A stretch of 33,595 bases of DNA, taken from contig NZ_JAIMAV010000024.1 in assembly GCF_023511815.1 (NCBI RefSeq), positions 1 to 33,595 of the forward strand. Reading direction: 5' to 3'. Position 1 is the stretch's first letter. The number at the start of each line of letters is the position of its first letter. The stretch comes from Alicyclobacillus sp. GTDB taxonomy: Bacteria; Bacillota; Bacilli; Alicyclobacillales; Alicyclobacillaceae. A model generated the notes under the pieces. It made no database searches, was not told the DNA's origin, and saw only the letters and a program-made list of their open reading frames with translations. Position numbers and translations under genes: made by a program. Positions 25,862 to 33,595 of the stretch are shown here, in pieces.

Positions 25862-26704
25862 TTGCGCCGTAGGTCCGGCCCGCTCGTGATCATCGGCGGG
25901 AATGAGGATAAACAGGGCGAGTGCAGAATCCTGCGGGAGGTCGTCCGGCTCGGCGGAGGCGCGGATGCGCGCGTGCTCGTGATCACGGTGGCCACCGAGC
26001 TGCCGATTGAGGTCGGCATGGACTATGTGGAGGTGTTCACCCGGCTGGGCGCCAGGGACGTCCGCACGTTCGACGTCTCCGATCGACGGGCGGCAAATCG
26101 AGACAGCGCGGTGGAGATGATCCGGGAGGCGACCTGCATCTTCTTCACCGGCGGCGACCAGATGCGCATCACCAAACTCCTGGGCGGGACGCGCATCGAC
26201 GCGGTGTTGCACGACGCCCTCGGCCAGGGCGTGGTCCTGGCCGGGACCAGCGCGGGGGCGTCGATGATGTCCAGCACCATGATTGTCGAAGGAGAGCCCA
26301 AGACCAACCCGCGCATCAGCGTGGTGCAGATGGCGCCCGGCATGGAGTTTCTCGACGGTGTGGTGATTGATCAGCATTTCGCACAACGCGGCCGCCTCGG
26401 ACGCCTGCTGTCGGCGGTATCCCAATACCCGCATCATCTGGGACTGGGCATTGACGAGGACACGGCCATCATCGTCGAGGATCAGGCGTTTCGCGTCCTC
26501 GGCCGCGGCGCGGTGAGCGTGGTGGACGCGGGAATGCTCACGCACAGCAATCTCGACTCCGTTCGGTATGACGAGTCGTTGGCGCTGTGCGGGATCAAGC
26601 TCCACATTCTCCCCGAGGGGTACGGGTTTCACCTGCGAACACGAGAGCCGATTGTCCACTGGGACCAGTGGCAAGCCAACCAGTCCAAGGAGTTGACGGA
26701 ATGA
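25862..26704 (+). CDS. cphB: Cyanophycinase (peptidase S51)
   Basis: Cleaves cyanophycin (multi-L-arginyl-poly-L-aspartate) to beta-Asp-Arg dipeptides. The 280-residue protein keeps the S51 catalytic residues: Ser130 in GTSAGAS, His172 in DQHFAQRGR and Glu199 in GIDEDTA. Their spacing (42 and 27) equals that of the Synechocystis enzyme (132, 174, 201). The fold motifs VIIGGNEDK and FFTGGDQMRI are also present. TTG 25862 follows a GGGGGGG run; no better SD is near other in-frame starts. The stop overlaps the cphA start (ATGA), so degradation and synthesis genes form one coupled operon. No signal peptide is seen, so it acts in the cytoplasm. Confidence 0.93.
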   Translation: MRRRSGPLVIIGGNEDKQGECRILREVVRLGGGADARVLVITVATELPIEVGMDYVEVFTRLGARDVRTFDVSDRRAANRDSAVEMIREATCIFFTGGDQMRITKLLGGTRIDAVLHDALGQGVVLAGTSAGASMMSSTMIVEGEPKTNPRISVVQMAPGMEFLDGVVIDQHFAQRGRLGRLLSAVSQYPHHLGLGIDEDTAIIVEDQAFRVLGRGAVSVVDAGMLTHSNLDSVRYDESLALCGIKLHILPEGYGFHLRTREPIVHWDQWQANQSKELTE

Positions 26705-29352
26705 ACATCGTCTCGGTACGCCACCTGGATGGCCCGAACATTTACATTTACAGGCCGGTGATGATCGCCCGCGTGGATCTCGAGGGACTGACGGAACGGG
26801 AGAGCTACGAGTTTCCCGGTTTCTCGGATCGGATCCTGCGCCTGTTGCCAGGCCTGCGCGAGCACCACTGCGCCAAGGGGGCGCCGGGCGGCTTCGTGGA
26901 ACGGCTGTATGGCGGCACGTACTTCGGCCACATCGTGGAACACGTCGCCATTGAACTCGCGTGTCTGGCCGGCGTCGATGTCCACTTCGGACGAACGGTG
27001 TACGCGGGCCGCCCGGGGCTGTACGACATCGTCATGGAGTGCAGGGCATACGCGTGTCAGCGGTATCTGCTGGACGAGGCCATCCGGCTGGTCGGCGACC
27101 TCATCGAGGGCAGGGCGCCGGCTCTCGACAAGGTGCTGGCGGAGGCCCAGAACATTCTCGCCCGCACGGAGTTCGGCCCGAGCACAAGGGCCATTGTGGA
27201 GGCGGCGCTGCGCCGGAACATCCCCGTTCGGCGGCTGAACGACGGCAGCCTGATCCAGCTGGGGTATGGCCGGCACCGGCGCCTGGTCGAGGCGACGGTC
27301 ACCGACCGGACCTCCGCGGTCGCGGTGGACATTGCGTGCGACAAGGAGTTGACCAAGCGGTTGTTGGCGGCCGCGGGCATCCCGGTTCCGGATGGAGCGG
27401 TGGCGGAAGATGTGGAGGCCGCCGTGGCGGCATTCCACCGGATTGGGCCGCCCGTCGTCGTCAAGCCGTTCAACGGGAACCAGGGGCGAGGTGTCAGTCT
27501 GAACCTGACCACCGAAGGGGAGGTGCGGGAGGCCTACGAGATCGCCCAGGCCTTCTCCCCGCGCGTCCTGGTGGAGCCGTACATCGTCGGGCGCAACATC
27601 CGGTTTCTCGTCGTCGACGGCCGATTCACGGCCGCCAGTGAGCGGATTCCGGCGCGGGTGTTCGGCGACGGTCTGCACACCGTCCAGGAGCTGATTGACG
27701 CGGCCAACGCCCACCCGTTGCGCGGAATGGGGCACGAAAAGCCGCTGACCCGCATCCGGGTCGACGCGGTGGTGCTGAACACGCTGCGTCGGCAGCAGCT
27801 CGGCCTCACCTCCGTCCCGGCCCCCGGGCAGGAGGTGTGGTTGCGAGAGAGCGCCAATCTGTCCACGGGCGGAGAGGCGGTTGACGTCACGGCGGATGTC
27901 CATCCCAGCTACGCCCGGCTGGCGGAGCGCGTCGCCCGCGTGATTGGGTTGGATGTCTGCGGGATTGACATGGTCGTCGCGCACCCGGAGGCCCCCTTCG
28001 ACCGCCGCGCGTGCGCCGTCATTGAGGTCAACGCGGCCCCCGGCATCCGCATGCATGAACACCCTTCGTACGGCGTCGCCCGAGCGGCGGGCGAGCGCAT
28101 TGTGGAGTCGTTGTTCCCAAACGGCGCCGACGGCCGGATTCCGATTGTGGCCATCACGGGCACCAACGGGAAGACGACGACCACGCGCCTCATCGGACAC
28201 GTCCTGGCGTCCACCGGGCGCGTGGTGGGGATGACGACGACCAGCGGGGTGTGGATCGGCGGGGAGAAAGTTTTGGACGGGGACACCACGGGGCCGGAGA
28301 GCGCGCGCATCGTCCTGTCCGATCCGGCGGTCGACGTGGCGGTGCTCGAGACGGCGCGCGGCGGCATCGTCCGCGGCGGACTGGCGTACGATCGCGCCAA
28401 CGTCGCCGTGATCACGAACATCAGCATGGACCACCTCGGCCAGGACGGCGTGGAGACCATCGAGGATCTGGTGCACATCAAGTCGTTGGTCGGCGAATGC
28501 GTGTGGGAGGACGGGACCGTCGTTCTCAACGCGGACGACGAACGGCTCGTGCAGTTGGCCCCCCGCCTGCCGGCCAGGGTGGCGTATTTCTCGATGTCCG
28601 ACCAGAACCCGGTGCTCAAACGGCACCTGGCGTGCGGGGGGGTCGGGTACTACCTGTTCCGCGACTGGATTGTCGAGGGGCGCGGCAATCTCACCTGGGA
28701 GGTCGCGCCGGTGCGCGACATTCCGCTGACCATGCAGGGTCTGGCCCGCTTCCACGTGGAGAACTGCCTGGCGGCCGTCGCGGCGCTGCGCGCCCTGGGC
28801 TGCACGCGGCAGCAGGTGGCCAGCGGTCTCACCAGTTTTCTCCCCGGCGAGCACAACCCCGGCCGCTGCATGCTCTACCGCCTGCCGGGCGGTGTGCACG
28901 CCGTGCTCGACTACGGCCACAACCCGGAAGGCTTTCAGCGCATGGCCGAGTGGTTGCGCCAGGTGCCTCACCGCCGCCTCGTCGCCGTCGTCGGGGTGCC
29001 GGGAGACCGGATGGACGCCGTCATCCGCCAGAGCGGCCGCCAGGCCGCGGCCCTCTTCGACGCGTTGGTCGTCAAGGAGGACGCGGACAAACGGGGGCGG
29101 CGCGAGGGCGAGGTGGCCGGCATCCTGGAGGAGGAGATCCGCAACACGGCGCCCGGCAAGCCGTGCACGGTGATCCTCCCGGAGCCCGATGCGCTGCGGT
29201 TCGCTTTGAATCAGGCCGTGCCCGGCGATGTCGTCGTGATGTTCTTCGAACGGTTGGACCCCGCCAAGCGAGTGATTGAGGAGTTTGGCGGCGTGCCGGT
29301 GACGTCGTTCGACGCGCCCGTGGCGCAGCCGTCCGTCGCCGTGCCGCTGTAA
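26701..29352 (+). CDS. cphA: Cyanophycin synthetase (CphA1 type)
   Basis: ATP-dependent ligase that polymerises aspartate and arginine into cyanophycin, an insoluble nitrogen reserve. The 883 residues match CphA1 (about 875), not the shorter CphA2. An N-terminal domain (1-160) holds HIVEHVAIEL (77-86), the HxxEH pattern linked to the primer-making metallopeptidase site in some CphA1 enzymes. An ATP-grasp domain (about 215-470) follows, with VVVKPFNGNQGRGVSLN and AVIEVNAAPGIRMHEHP. The Mur-ligase-like domain has GTNGKTTTTR (487-496), VLETARGGIVRGGL and KEDADKRGRREGEVA. ATG 26701 overlaps the cphB stop. The gene is intact. In Bacillus subtilis nothing like it lies here. Confidence 0.96.
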   Translation: MNIVSVRHLDGPNIYIYRPVMIARVDLEGLTERESYEFPGFSDRILRLLPGLREHHCAKGAPGGFVERLYGGTYFGHIVEHVAIELACLAGVDVHFGRTVYAGRPGLYDIVMECRAYACQRYLLDEAIRLVGDLIEGRAPALDKVLAEAQNILARTEFGPSTRAIVEAALRRNIPVRRLNDGSLIQLGYGRHRRLVEATVTDRTSAVAVDIACDKELTKRLLAAAGIPVPDGAVAEDVEAAVAAFHRIGPPVVVKPFNGNQGRGVSLNLTTEGEVREAYEIAQAFSPRVLVEPYIVGRNIRFLVVDGRFTAASERIPARVFGDGLHTVQELIDAANAHPLRGMGHEKPLTRIRVDAVVLNTLRRQQLGLTSVPAPGQEVWLRESANLSTGGEAVDVTADVHPSYARLAERVARVIGLDVCGIDMVVAHPEAPFDRRACAVIEVNAAPGIRMHEHPSYGVARAAGERIVESLFPNGADGRIPIVAITGTNGKTTTTRLIGHVLASTGRVVGMTTTSGVWIGGEKVLDGDTTGPESARIVLSDPAVDVAVLETARGGIVRGGLAYDRANVAVITNISMDHLGQDGVETIEDLVHIKSLVGECVWEDGTVVLNADDERLVQLAPRLPARVAYFSMSDQNPVLKRHLACGGVGYYLFRDWIVEGRGNLTWEVAPVRDIPLTMQGLARFHVENCLAAVAALRALGCTRQQVASGLTSFLPGEHNPGRCMLYRLPGGVHAVLDYGHNPEGFQRMAEWLRQVPHRRLVAVVGVPGDRMDAVIRQSGRQAAALFDALVVKEDADKRGRREGEVAGILEEEIRNTAPGKPCTVILPEPDALRFALNQAVPGDVVVMFFERLDPAKRVIEEFGGVPVTSFDAPVAQPSVAVPL

Positions 29353-29412
29353 GGCGGCATCCGCCCAATCCGCCGCCTCGGACTTCGCCAAGCGGCATCC
29401 CGTTCCTTCAAC

Positions 29413-29442
29413 TTGACTCGCCCGCCCCGCTCCCGCATGCTA
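29413..29442 (+). promoter_or_regulatory. Possible promoter of ispE
   Basis: TTGACT (29413-29418) lies about 18 bp before a weak -10, ATGCTA (29437-29442). It falls in the 103-bp gap after cphA. No terminator hairpin is evident after cphA, so ispE may also receive readthrough. Confidence 0.35.
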
Positions 29443-29455
29443 AGGGTGTTGTGGG

Positions 29456-30361
29456 GTGGGCGTCTTGTTGGTGGAGCACGCATTCGCAAAGATCAATCTC
29501 ACGCTCGACGTGATGGGGCGTCGGCCGGATGGCTACCACGAGGTGGACATGGTGATGCAGACCATCGATCTCGCCGACGTCCTCACGCTCGAGGAGGACC
29601 CGGCGGGGGCCATCACTCTCGAGGCGAACGCCTCGTCCGTGCCCTTGGATGAGCGCAATCTGGCACACGTGGCCGCGCGGGTGTTTCGCGCCAACAGCGG
29701 TGTGAATCGCGGGGTTCGCATCCTTATCGACAAGCAGATCCCGGTTGCGGCCGGGTTGGCCGGGGGATCGGCGGACGCCGCCGCGGTTCTGAGAGGGCTC
29801 AACCGCCTGTGGGGGACGGGGAAGACGACGGACGAGCTGGCGGCGTGGGGCGCGGCCATCGGGTCCGACGTTCCGTTCTGTGTGCGCCGCGGGTGCGCGG
29901 TGGCGCGCGGGCGGGGTGAGCGCCTGGAGCCGGTGAATCACCGGATGCACGCGTGGGTGGTGTTGGTTCGGCCGCCGGTGTTCGTCTCGACGGGGGATGT
30001 GTACGGCGCGCTGCGGGCGGAGGAGTACAGCCGCCGCCCTCGCAGCCCGGAGATGGTGCGGGCGCTGGCGGCCGGTGACTTCGAAGCGGTCCGGGCGGGG
30101 GTGCACAACGTGCTTGCGCCGGTCACGTTTCGCCTTTATCCGGAGGTGGCGCGCCTCGCCGAGCGGGTGCGACACGTCGCCGGCGTTCCCGTGCACATGT
30201 CGGGCAGCGGTCCCACGCTGTTCTGTCTGCTTCCGACGCGCGGCTCGGCGCAGCGCGTCTACCATGCGCTGCGGGGGTTCATGCGCGAGGTGTACCTCTG
30301 CCGGTTTCTCCCCTCGGCCCTCGCGCCCCCGCGAGGCGGCCGTCCGTCTGTGGAGCCGTGA
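29456..30361 (+). CDS. ispE: 4-diphosphocytidyl-2-C-methyl-D-erythritol kinase
   Basis: GHMP kinase of the MEP isoprenoid pathway; phosphorylates CDP-ME at the 2-position. The 301 residues include AFAKINLTLDVMGRRPDGYH at the N-terminus, the ATP-binding PVAAGLAGGSADAAA, GSDVPFCV and the C-terminal MSGSGPTLFCL motif. GTG 29456 follows AAGGG by 9 nt; TTG 29465 is an alternative with GGTGG closer. The gene has its usual place before purR. No gene for another step of the pathway is in the window. Confidence 0.96.
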   Translation: MGVLLVEHAFAKINLTLDVMGRRPDGYHEVDMVMQTIDLADVLTLEEDPAGAITLEANASSVPLDERNLAHVAARVFRANSGVNRGVRILIDKQIPVAAGLAGGSADAAAVLRGLNRLWGTGKTTDELAAWGAAIGSDVPFCVRRGCAVARGRGERLEPVNHRMHAWVVLVRPPVFVSTGDVYGALRAEEYSRRPRSPEMVRALAAGDFEAVRAGVHNVLAPVTFRLYPEVARLAERVRHVAGVPVHMSGSGPTLFCLLPTRGSAQRVYHALRGFMREVYLCRFLPSALAPPRGGRPSVEP

Positions 30362-30372
30362 CAGGGCCGGCC

Positions 30373-30401
30373 TTTTGGGGCATCGGCCCGTGTGCTATAT
30401 T
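30373..30401 (+). promoter_or_regulatory. Sigma-A promoter of purR
   Basis: A TATATT -10 (30396-30401) has an extended TG one base upstream (TGCTATATT). The -35 at 30373-30378 (TTTTGG, 17-bp spacer) is weak. Confidence 0.55.
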
Positions 30402-30446
30402 CGGGGAGAGCCCGCCCTGGCCGAGGGGCCTGCGAGGAGGATGCGT

Positions 30447-31259
30447 GTGCGTCGTTCGGAGCGCCTGATCCGCGTCACCCAGAGCCTGCTGGAGCAGCCG
30501 AATCAACCGGTGTCGCTGTCCGATTTGGCCGAACGGCTGGGTGCCGCCAAGTCGTCGCTGAGTGAGGACGTGGCGCTGATCCGTTCGGTCTTTCACGAGG
30601 ACCACTCGGGCGTGGTGCAGTCCATCGCGGGAGCGGCCGGAGGCGTCAAGTTTCAGGTTCGGGTTCCGCCCGCCAGGCGGGAGGCCTTTGAAAACCTACT
30701 GGTCGCCCGGCTGTCCGACCCGACCCGGATTTTGCCCGGGGGCTTTTTGTACATGTCGGATGTCCTCGGGGACCCGGAGGTCCTCGACATCGCCGGAAGG
30801 CTGTTCGCCGAACAGTTCGCGGCGCGCGATGTTCAGGCGGTCGTGACGGTCGAGACCAAGGGCATTCCGCTCGCGGTCGCCACCGCCCGGTACCTGCGCG
30901 TCCCCGTCGCCGTGGTGCGGCGGGATCACCGCGTGACGGAGGGCGCCTCCGTCAGCATCCATTACATATCCGGGTCGGAGCGGCGCATTCAGACCATGTC
31001 CATGTCCAAGCGGGCGATGCCGCACGGCGCGCGGGCCCTGGTGGTTGACGATTTCATGAAGGCGGGTGCCACCGCCCGGGGCGTGATGAACCTGTTGGCC
31101 GAGTTCGACGCGCAGGTGGCGGGCGTCGCGGTCTTCGTCGCCACGCAGGAGCCCGCTGTGAAACTCGTACCCGAGTATGTCAGCCTGTTCAACCTCGGCC
31201 CCCTGCGGGAAGGGCAGAAGGTCATTCTCACGCCGGCGTTGCCGCCGGCCGAACCATGA
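30447..31259 (+). CDS. purR: Purine operon repressor PurR
   Basis: Represses purine synthesis genes; PRPP binding relieves repression in Bacillus. The 270-residue protein has an N-terminal winged helix (about 1-70, with AKSSLSEDVALIRS) and a PRT-type effector domain with RILPGGFLYMSDVLGDP, TKGIPLAVATARYL and the PRPP loop ALVVDDFMKAGAT. An ATG at 30441 aligns with the Bacillus start, but it abuts the AGGAGG SD with no spacer. GTG 30447 is 6 nt from the SD, so it is preferred. It is followed after 12 nt by ridA, as in Bacillus (yabJ), so the two form an operon. Confidence 0.96.
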   Translation: MRRSERLIRVTQSLLEQPNQPVSLSDLAERLGAAKSSLSEDVALIRSVFHEDHSGVVQSIAGAAGGVKFQVRVPPARREAFENLLVARLSDPTRILPGGFLYMSDVLGDPEVLDIAGRLFAEQFAARDVQAVVTVETKGIPLAVATARYLRVPVAVVRRDHRVTEGASVSIHYISGSERRIQTMSMSKRAMPHGARALVVDDFMKAGATARGVMNLLAEFDAQVAGVAVFVATQEPAVKLVPEYVSLFNLGPLREGQKVILTPALPPAEP

Positions 31260-31271
31260 GGAGGTTTCTCT

Positions 31272-31646
31272 ATGGATTTGATTTCCACAGATCGGGCGCC
31301 GGCCGCGATTGGACCGTATGCACAGGCGGTCTGTGCGGGACCGTACGTCTTCACCTCGGGGCAGATTCCGCTGCGGCCCGATGGAACGTTCGTCGATGGT
31401 TCCATCGACGACCAGGTGCAGCAGGTGCTCGCCAACCTGGACGCCATTCTGCTGGCCGCCGGCCTCACGCGCCGGGATGTGGTCAAGGCGACGATTTTCC
31501 TGACGGACCTGGTGAACTTCGAGCGCGTGAACCAGGCGTACGCGGCGTACTTCGGCGATCACCGGCCCGCGCGATCGACCGTGCAGGTCGCGGCGTTGCC
31601 GCGGGGCGCGATGGTGGAGATTGAGTTCACCGCCCTGCGGGGGTAA
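31272..31646 (+). CDS. ridA: RidA family reactive enamine/imine deaminase (YabJ)
   Basis: Hydrolyses reactive enamine and imine intermediates such as 2-aminoacrylate, protecting PLP enzymes. The 124-residue protein has the trimeric YjgF/YER057c fold signature: APAAIGPYAQAV at the start, the TSGQIPL strand, and ARSTVQVAALPRGAMVEIE with the ligand-contacting Arg. ATG 31272 follows GAGGAGG by 7 nt. Linked to purR in Bacillus as yabJ, where it was reported to help purine repression. Confidence 0.96.
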   Translation: MDLISTDRAPAAIGPYAQAVCAGPYVFTSGQIPLRPDGTFVDGSIDDQVQQVLANLDAILLAAGLTRRDVVKATIFLTDLVNFERVNQAYAAYFGDHRPARSTVQVAALPRGAMVEIEFTALRG

Positions 31647-31660
31647 CGCATCGGGACCCG

Positions 31661-31685
31661 AAACAAGATTTTTTGAAAATTTATA
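31661..31685 (+). promoter_or_regulatory. AT-rich box upstream of spoVG
   Basis: About 25 bp with only three or four G/C, set in DNA that is otherwise GC-rich, just upstream of a sigma-H-like promoter. In Bacillus subtilis an AT-rich box upstream of spoVG binds AbrB; the same role here is inferred from position and composition. Confidence 0.45.
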
Positions 31686-31695
31686 CGTGACGTGC

Positions 31696-31720
31696 AGGAA
31701 TTCCGCCACCCACCGCGAAT
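31696..31720 (+). promoter_or_regulatory. Candidate sigma-H promoter of spoVG
   Basis: AGGAATT (31696-31702) and GAAT (31717-31720) match the sigma-H pattern RnAGGAwWW, 11-12 bp, RnnGAAT with an 11-bp spacer; only the R of the -10 is off. spoVG is the classic sigma-H gene in Bacillus. Confidence 0.6.
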
Positions 31721-31764
31721 AGGGTAATCAGCATCATTCGCGGACAACAAGGGTGGTGAAACTG

Positions 31765-32037
31765 GTGCAGATCACGGATGTCCGCCTTCGCCGGGTCAAC
31801 GGGGAAGGCCGCATGAAAGCCATCGCGTCCATCACCATCGACAGCGAGTTTGTCGTCCACGACATTCGCGTGATTGACGGCAACAACGGCATGTTCGTGG
31901 CGATGCCGAGCAAGAAGACGCCGGACGGGGAGTTTCGCGATATCGCGCATCCGATTTCGTCGGCGACTCGGCAAAAGATCCAGGAGGCGGTGCTGGCGGA
32001 GTACTACCGTACAGACGTGGCGCAGCCGACCGCCTGA
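31765..32037 (+). CDS. spoVG: Septation and RNA-binding regulator SpoVG
   Basis: Nucleic-acid-binding regulator of asymmetric septation and virulence-type genes across Gram-positives. The 90-residue protein keeps nearly the whole Bacillus core: [40 protein letters not shown] and [19 protein letters not shown]. The acidic tail of the Bacillus protein is shortened. GTG 31765 aligns with the Bacillus start and is 6 nt after AGGGTGGTG; GTG 31753 is in frame but less likely. It has its own promoter and terminator, while the order purR-yabJ-spoVG-gcaD is conserved. Confidence 0.96.
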   Translation: MQITDVRLRRVNGEGRMKAIASITIDSEFVVHDIRVIDGNNGMFVAMPSKKTPDGEFRDIAHPISSATRQKIQEAVLAEYYRTDVAQPTA

Positions 32038-32076
32038 AACAAACCACCGCCGGTTGACAGCCGGATGACAGGAGAG

Positions 32077-32106
32077 GCCCCAACTTCGGTTGGGGCTTTT
32101 GCTTTT
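32077..32106 (+). terminator. Intrinsic terminator of spoVG
   Basis: GCCCCAAC (32077-32084), TTCG loop, GTTGGGGC (32089-32096) followed by TTTTGCTTTT. Textbook UUCG-capped terminator. Confidence 0.93.
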
Positions 32107-32144
32107 CCCCATCTGCCAATCCCTGGACGCCCGGGCTGCGTAAA

Positions 32145-32174
32145 TTGAAATGGCGTCAGGCCATCAGGTACACT
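32145..32174 (+). promoter_or_regulatory. Sigma-A promoter of glmU
   Basis: TTGAAA (32145-32150), an 18-bp spacer and TACACT (32169-32174) lie about 31 nt before the glmU start. Confidence 0.6.
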
Positions 32175-32204
32175 GGGAAGGATAGCGGGCATGGAGGCGA
32201 TGGT

Positions 32205-33595
32205 GTGGGCAGAGCGGCCATAGTACTCGCGGCCGGTCACGGCACGCGGATGAAATCGAAGCTGCACAAGGTCCTGCATCCGGTGTGCGGGAAGCCGATG
32301 ATTGCACACATCCTGGACGAACTGGCATCCCTCCGGCTGGATCAGATCCTGGTGGTGGTCGGGCAGCACCGCGAGGCTGTCTCGGCGGCGGTGGGAGACC
32401 GGGCGGAGACGGTGGTGCAGGAGGAGCAGCGCGGCACCGGGCACGCGGTGCAGGTGGCGTTGCCACGGCTGGCCCCCGGGGTGGACACGGTGGTCGTGCT
32501 GTACGGAGACGCGCCGTTGATAAAGGCCGAGACGGTGGAACGGTTGCTGTCGGAGCGGGAGGCCCGCGGGGCGGCCGCCTGTGTCCTGACCGCCCGGGTG
32601 CCCGATCCGACGGGGCTCGGACGGGTCGAGGTGGCTCCCGACGGCCAGGTGGTGCGCATCGTGGAGGAGAAGGACGCGACGCCAAAGGAGCGGGAGAACT
32701 CGCTCATCAACACCGGCATCTACGCGTTTTCACGCGCCTGGCTCGGGCCGGCGCTGGAAAAGGTCCGGCCGGACAACGCCCAGGGCGAATATTACCTGAC
32801 GGACACCGTGGGGATTCTGCGCCAGGCGGGGCAGCCGGTGTACGCCGTGGAGGCGCCGGACGCCGACGAGGTGGCGTCCGTCAACGATCGCTGGCAGTTG
32901 GCCCAGGTGGAGCGCATCCTGCGCCAGCGCATCAACCGGCGCTGGGCGCTCGCCGGCGTGACCCTCATCGATCCCGACACCACCTACATCGGCGCCGAGG
33001 TCACCATCGGCCAGGACACCGTGATCTATCCGGGCTGCGTGCTGGAGGGGGACACGCGCATCGGGGAGGGTTGCGTGATTGGACCGCACACGCGGTTGGT
33101 CAACGCGACGGTGCAACCCGGGGCGACGGTGGAGCAGTCGGTGGTCCTTTCCAGCGAGGTCGGGCCGCGTGCCGCCGTGGGGCCGTTCGCGTACATCCGG
33201 CCCGGCAGCCGCGTCGGGGCGGACGTGAAGATTGGCGACTTCGTCGAGGTGAAGAACAGCGTCATCGGGGACGGGACCAAGGTCAGTCATCTGGCGTACG
33301 TCGGGGATGCGGACATCGGCCGCGGGGTGAACGTCGGTTGCGGCGTGATCACCGTCAACTACGATGGGGAGAAAAAGCACCGCACGGTCGTGGGTGACGG
33401 GGCGTTCGTCGGATCGAACGTCAATCTCATCGCCCCGGTCACCGTGGGCGATGGGGCGTACCTGTGCGCGGGATCGACCATCACGGACGATGTCCCGGAG
33501 GATGCGTTCGCCATCGCGCGGGCGCGCCAGGTCACGAAACCCGGGTACGTGCGGACGTGGAAAGCCCGGCGCGGCAGCCGGGTGAATGGAGAAGG
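32205..33595 (+). CDS. glmU: Bifunctional GlmU (uridylyltransferase/acetyltransferase), 3' end cut by window
   Basis: Makes UDP-N-acetylglucosamine for peptidoglycan and other envelope polymers, in two steps: acetylation of glucosamine-1-phosphate, then transfer of UMP. The N-terminal domain has LAAGHGTRMKSKLHKVLHP, LYGDAPL and NTGIYAF. From about residue 250 a left-handed beta-helix of hexapeptide repeats runs to the window end (TYIGAEVTIGQDTVIYPGC, then GVITVNYDGEKKHRT and LCAGSTITDD). GTG 32205 is 7 nt after GGAGG. No stop is reached: 463 residues are visible. Bacillus GcaD has 456, so little can be missing. Confidence 0.96.
   Translation, partial: MGRAAIVLAAGHGTRMKSKLHKVLHPVCGKPMIAHILDELASLRLDQILVVVGQHREAVSAAVGDRAETVVQEEQRGTGHAVQVALPRLAPGVDTVVVLYGDAPLIKAETVERLLSEREARGAAACVLTARVPDPTGLGRVEVAPDGQVVRIVEEKDATPKERENSLINTGIYAFSRAWLGPALEKVRPDNAQGEYYLTDTVGILRQAGQPVYAVEAPDADEVASVNDRWQLAQVERILRQRINRRWALAGVTLIDPDTTYIGAEVTIGQDTVIYPGCVLEGDTRIGEGCVIGPHTRLVNATVQPGATVEQSVVLSSEVGPRAAVGPFAYIRPGSRVGADVKIGDFVEVKNSVIGDGTKVSHLAYVGDADIGRGVNVGCGVITVNYDGEKKHRTVVGDGAFVGSNVNLIAPVTVGDGAYLCAGSTITDDVPEDAFAIARARQVTKPGYVRTWKARRGSRVNGE

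Noticed and set aside
25310-25862. Minus-strand open frames of about 120-130 codons across the sspF-cphB gap
   Set aside because: They cross two strong plus-strand terminators and sspF, with no SD or recognisable protein features.
26629-29391. Minus-strand open frame of about 920 codons opposite cphA
   Set aside because: Long antisense frames are common in GC-rich codon-biased genes. The translation is His/Arg/Asp-rich with no domain.

Overview
This window looks like a chromosomal core region of a GC-rich, endospore-forming member of the Bacillales, plausibly Alicyclobacillaceae-like (genus not determined). The gene order is the classic Bacillus subtilis origin-proximal block: SRP RNA, dnaX, ybaB, recR, yaaL, bofA, csfB, a YaaO-type decarboxylase, tmk, darA, holB, ricT, yabA, rsmI, abrB, metG, tatD, rnmV, rsmA, yabG, veg, sspF, ispE, purR, ridA, spoVG, glmU. 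Sporulation genes (bofA, csfB, ytaF, yabG, sspF, spoVG) mark a spore former. Many genes start with GTG or TTG behind strong purine-rich Shine-Dalgarno (SD) sequences. No tRNA, rRNA, transposase, integrase or CRISPR array was seen.

Layout. Positions 1-97 hold the 3' part of the SRP RNA and its terminator. 301-5019 carries a soluble histidine kinase, then dnaX-ybaB-recR and yaaL-bofA. 5036-9307 is a remodelled block: a SpoVB/MurJ-type flippase (minus), ytaF and csfB (plus) and an ACT-domain malic enzyme (minus). 9397-14808 is a tight plus-strand run of overlapping genes, from the YaaO-like decarboxylase to rsmI. abrB (minus) has a structured leader. A three-gene polar amino-acid ABC transporter follows (15553-17927). 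A promoter and leader terminator precede metG-tatD-rnmV-rsmA, then come a YkuK/DUF458 gene and a minus-strand glycosyltransferase divergent from yabG. veg and sspF each have their own terminator. cphB-cphA (cyanophycinase and cyanophycin synthetase) lies between sspF and ispE. The window ends with ispE, purR-ridA, spoVG and a glmU cut by the window edge.

How the parts fit. The run mixes replication and repair (dnaX, holB, recR, yabA, tmk), RNA maturation and translation (rsmI, rsmA, rnmV, metG), envelope precursors (glmU, ispE, flippase) and sporulation control (BofA, CsfB, AbrB, RicT, SpoVG, YabG, SspF). The most notable accessory element is the cphBA pair. A sequence upstream resembles a forespore sigma-G promoter and overlaps a set of short direct repeats, which suggests that a nitrogen-storage polymer may be handled in the spore programme. 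That link is inference. Other points of interest are a short metG leader ending in an intrinsic terminator, a structured abrB leader, an AbrB with a four-cysteine tail, a RicT lacking the usual C-terminal extension, a HolB without a P-loop, and a glycosyltransferase facing yabG. All promoter and sigma-factor assignments come from reading motifs by eye.
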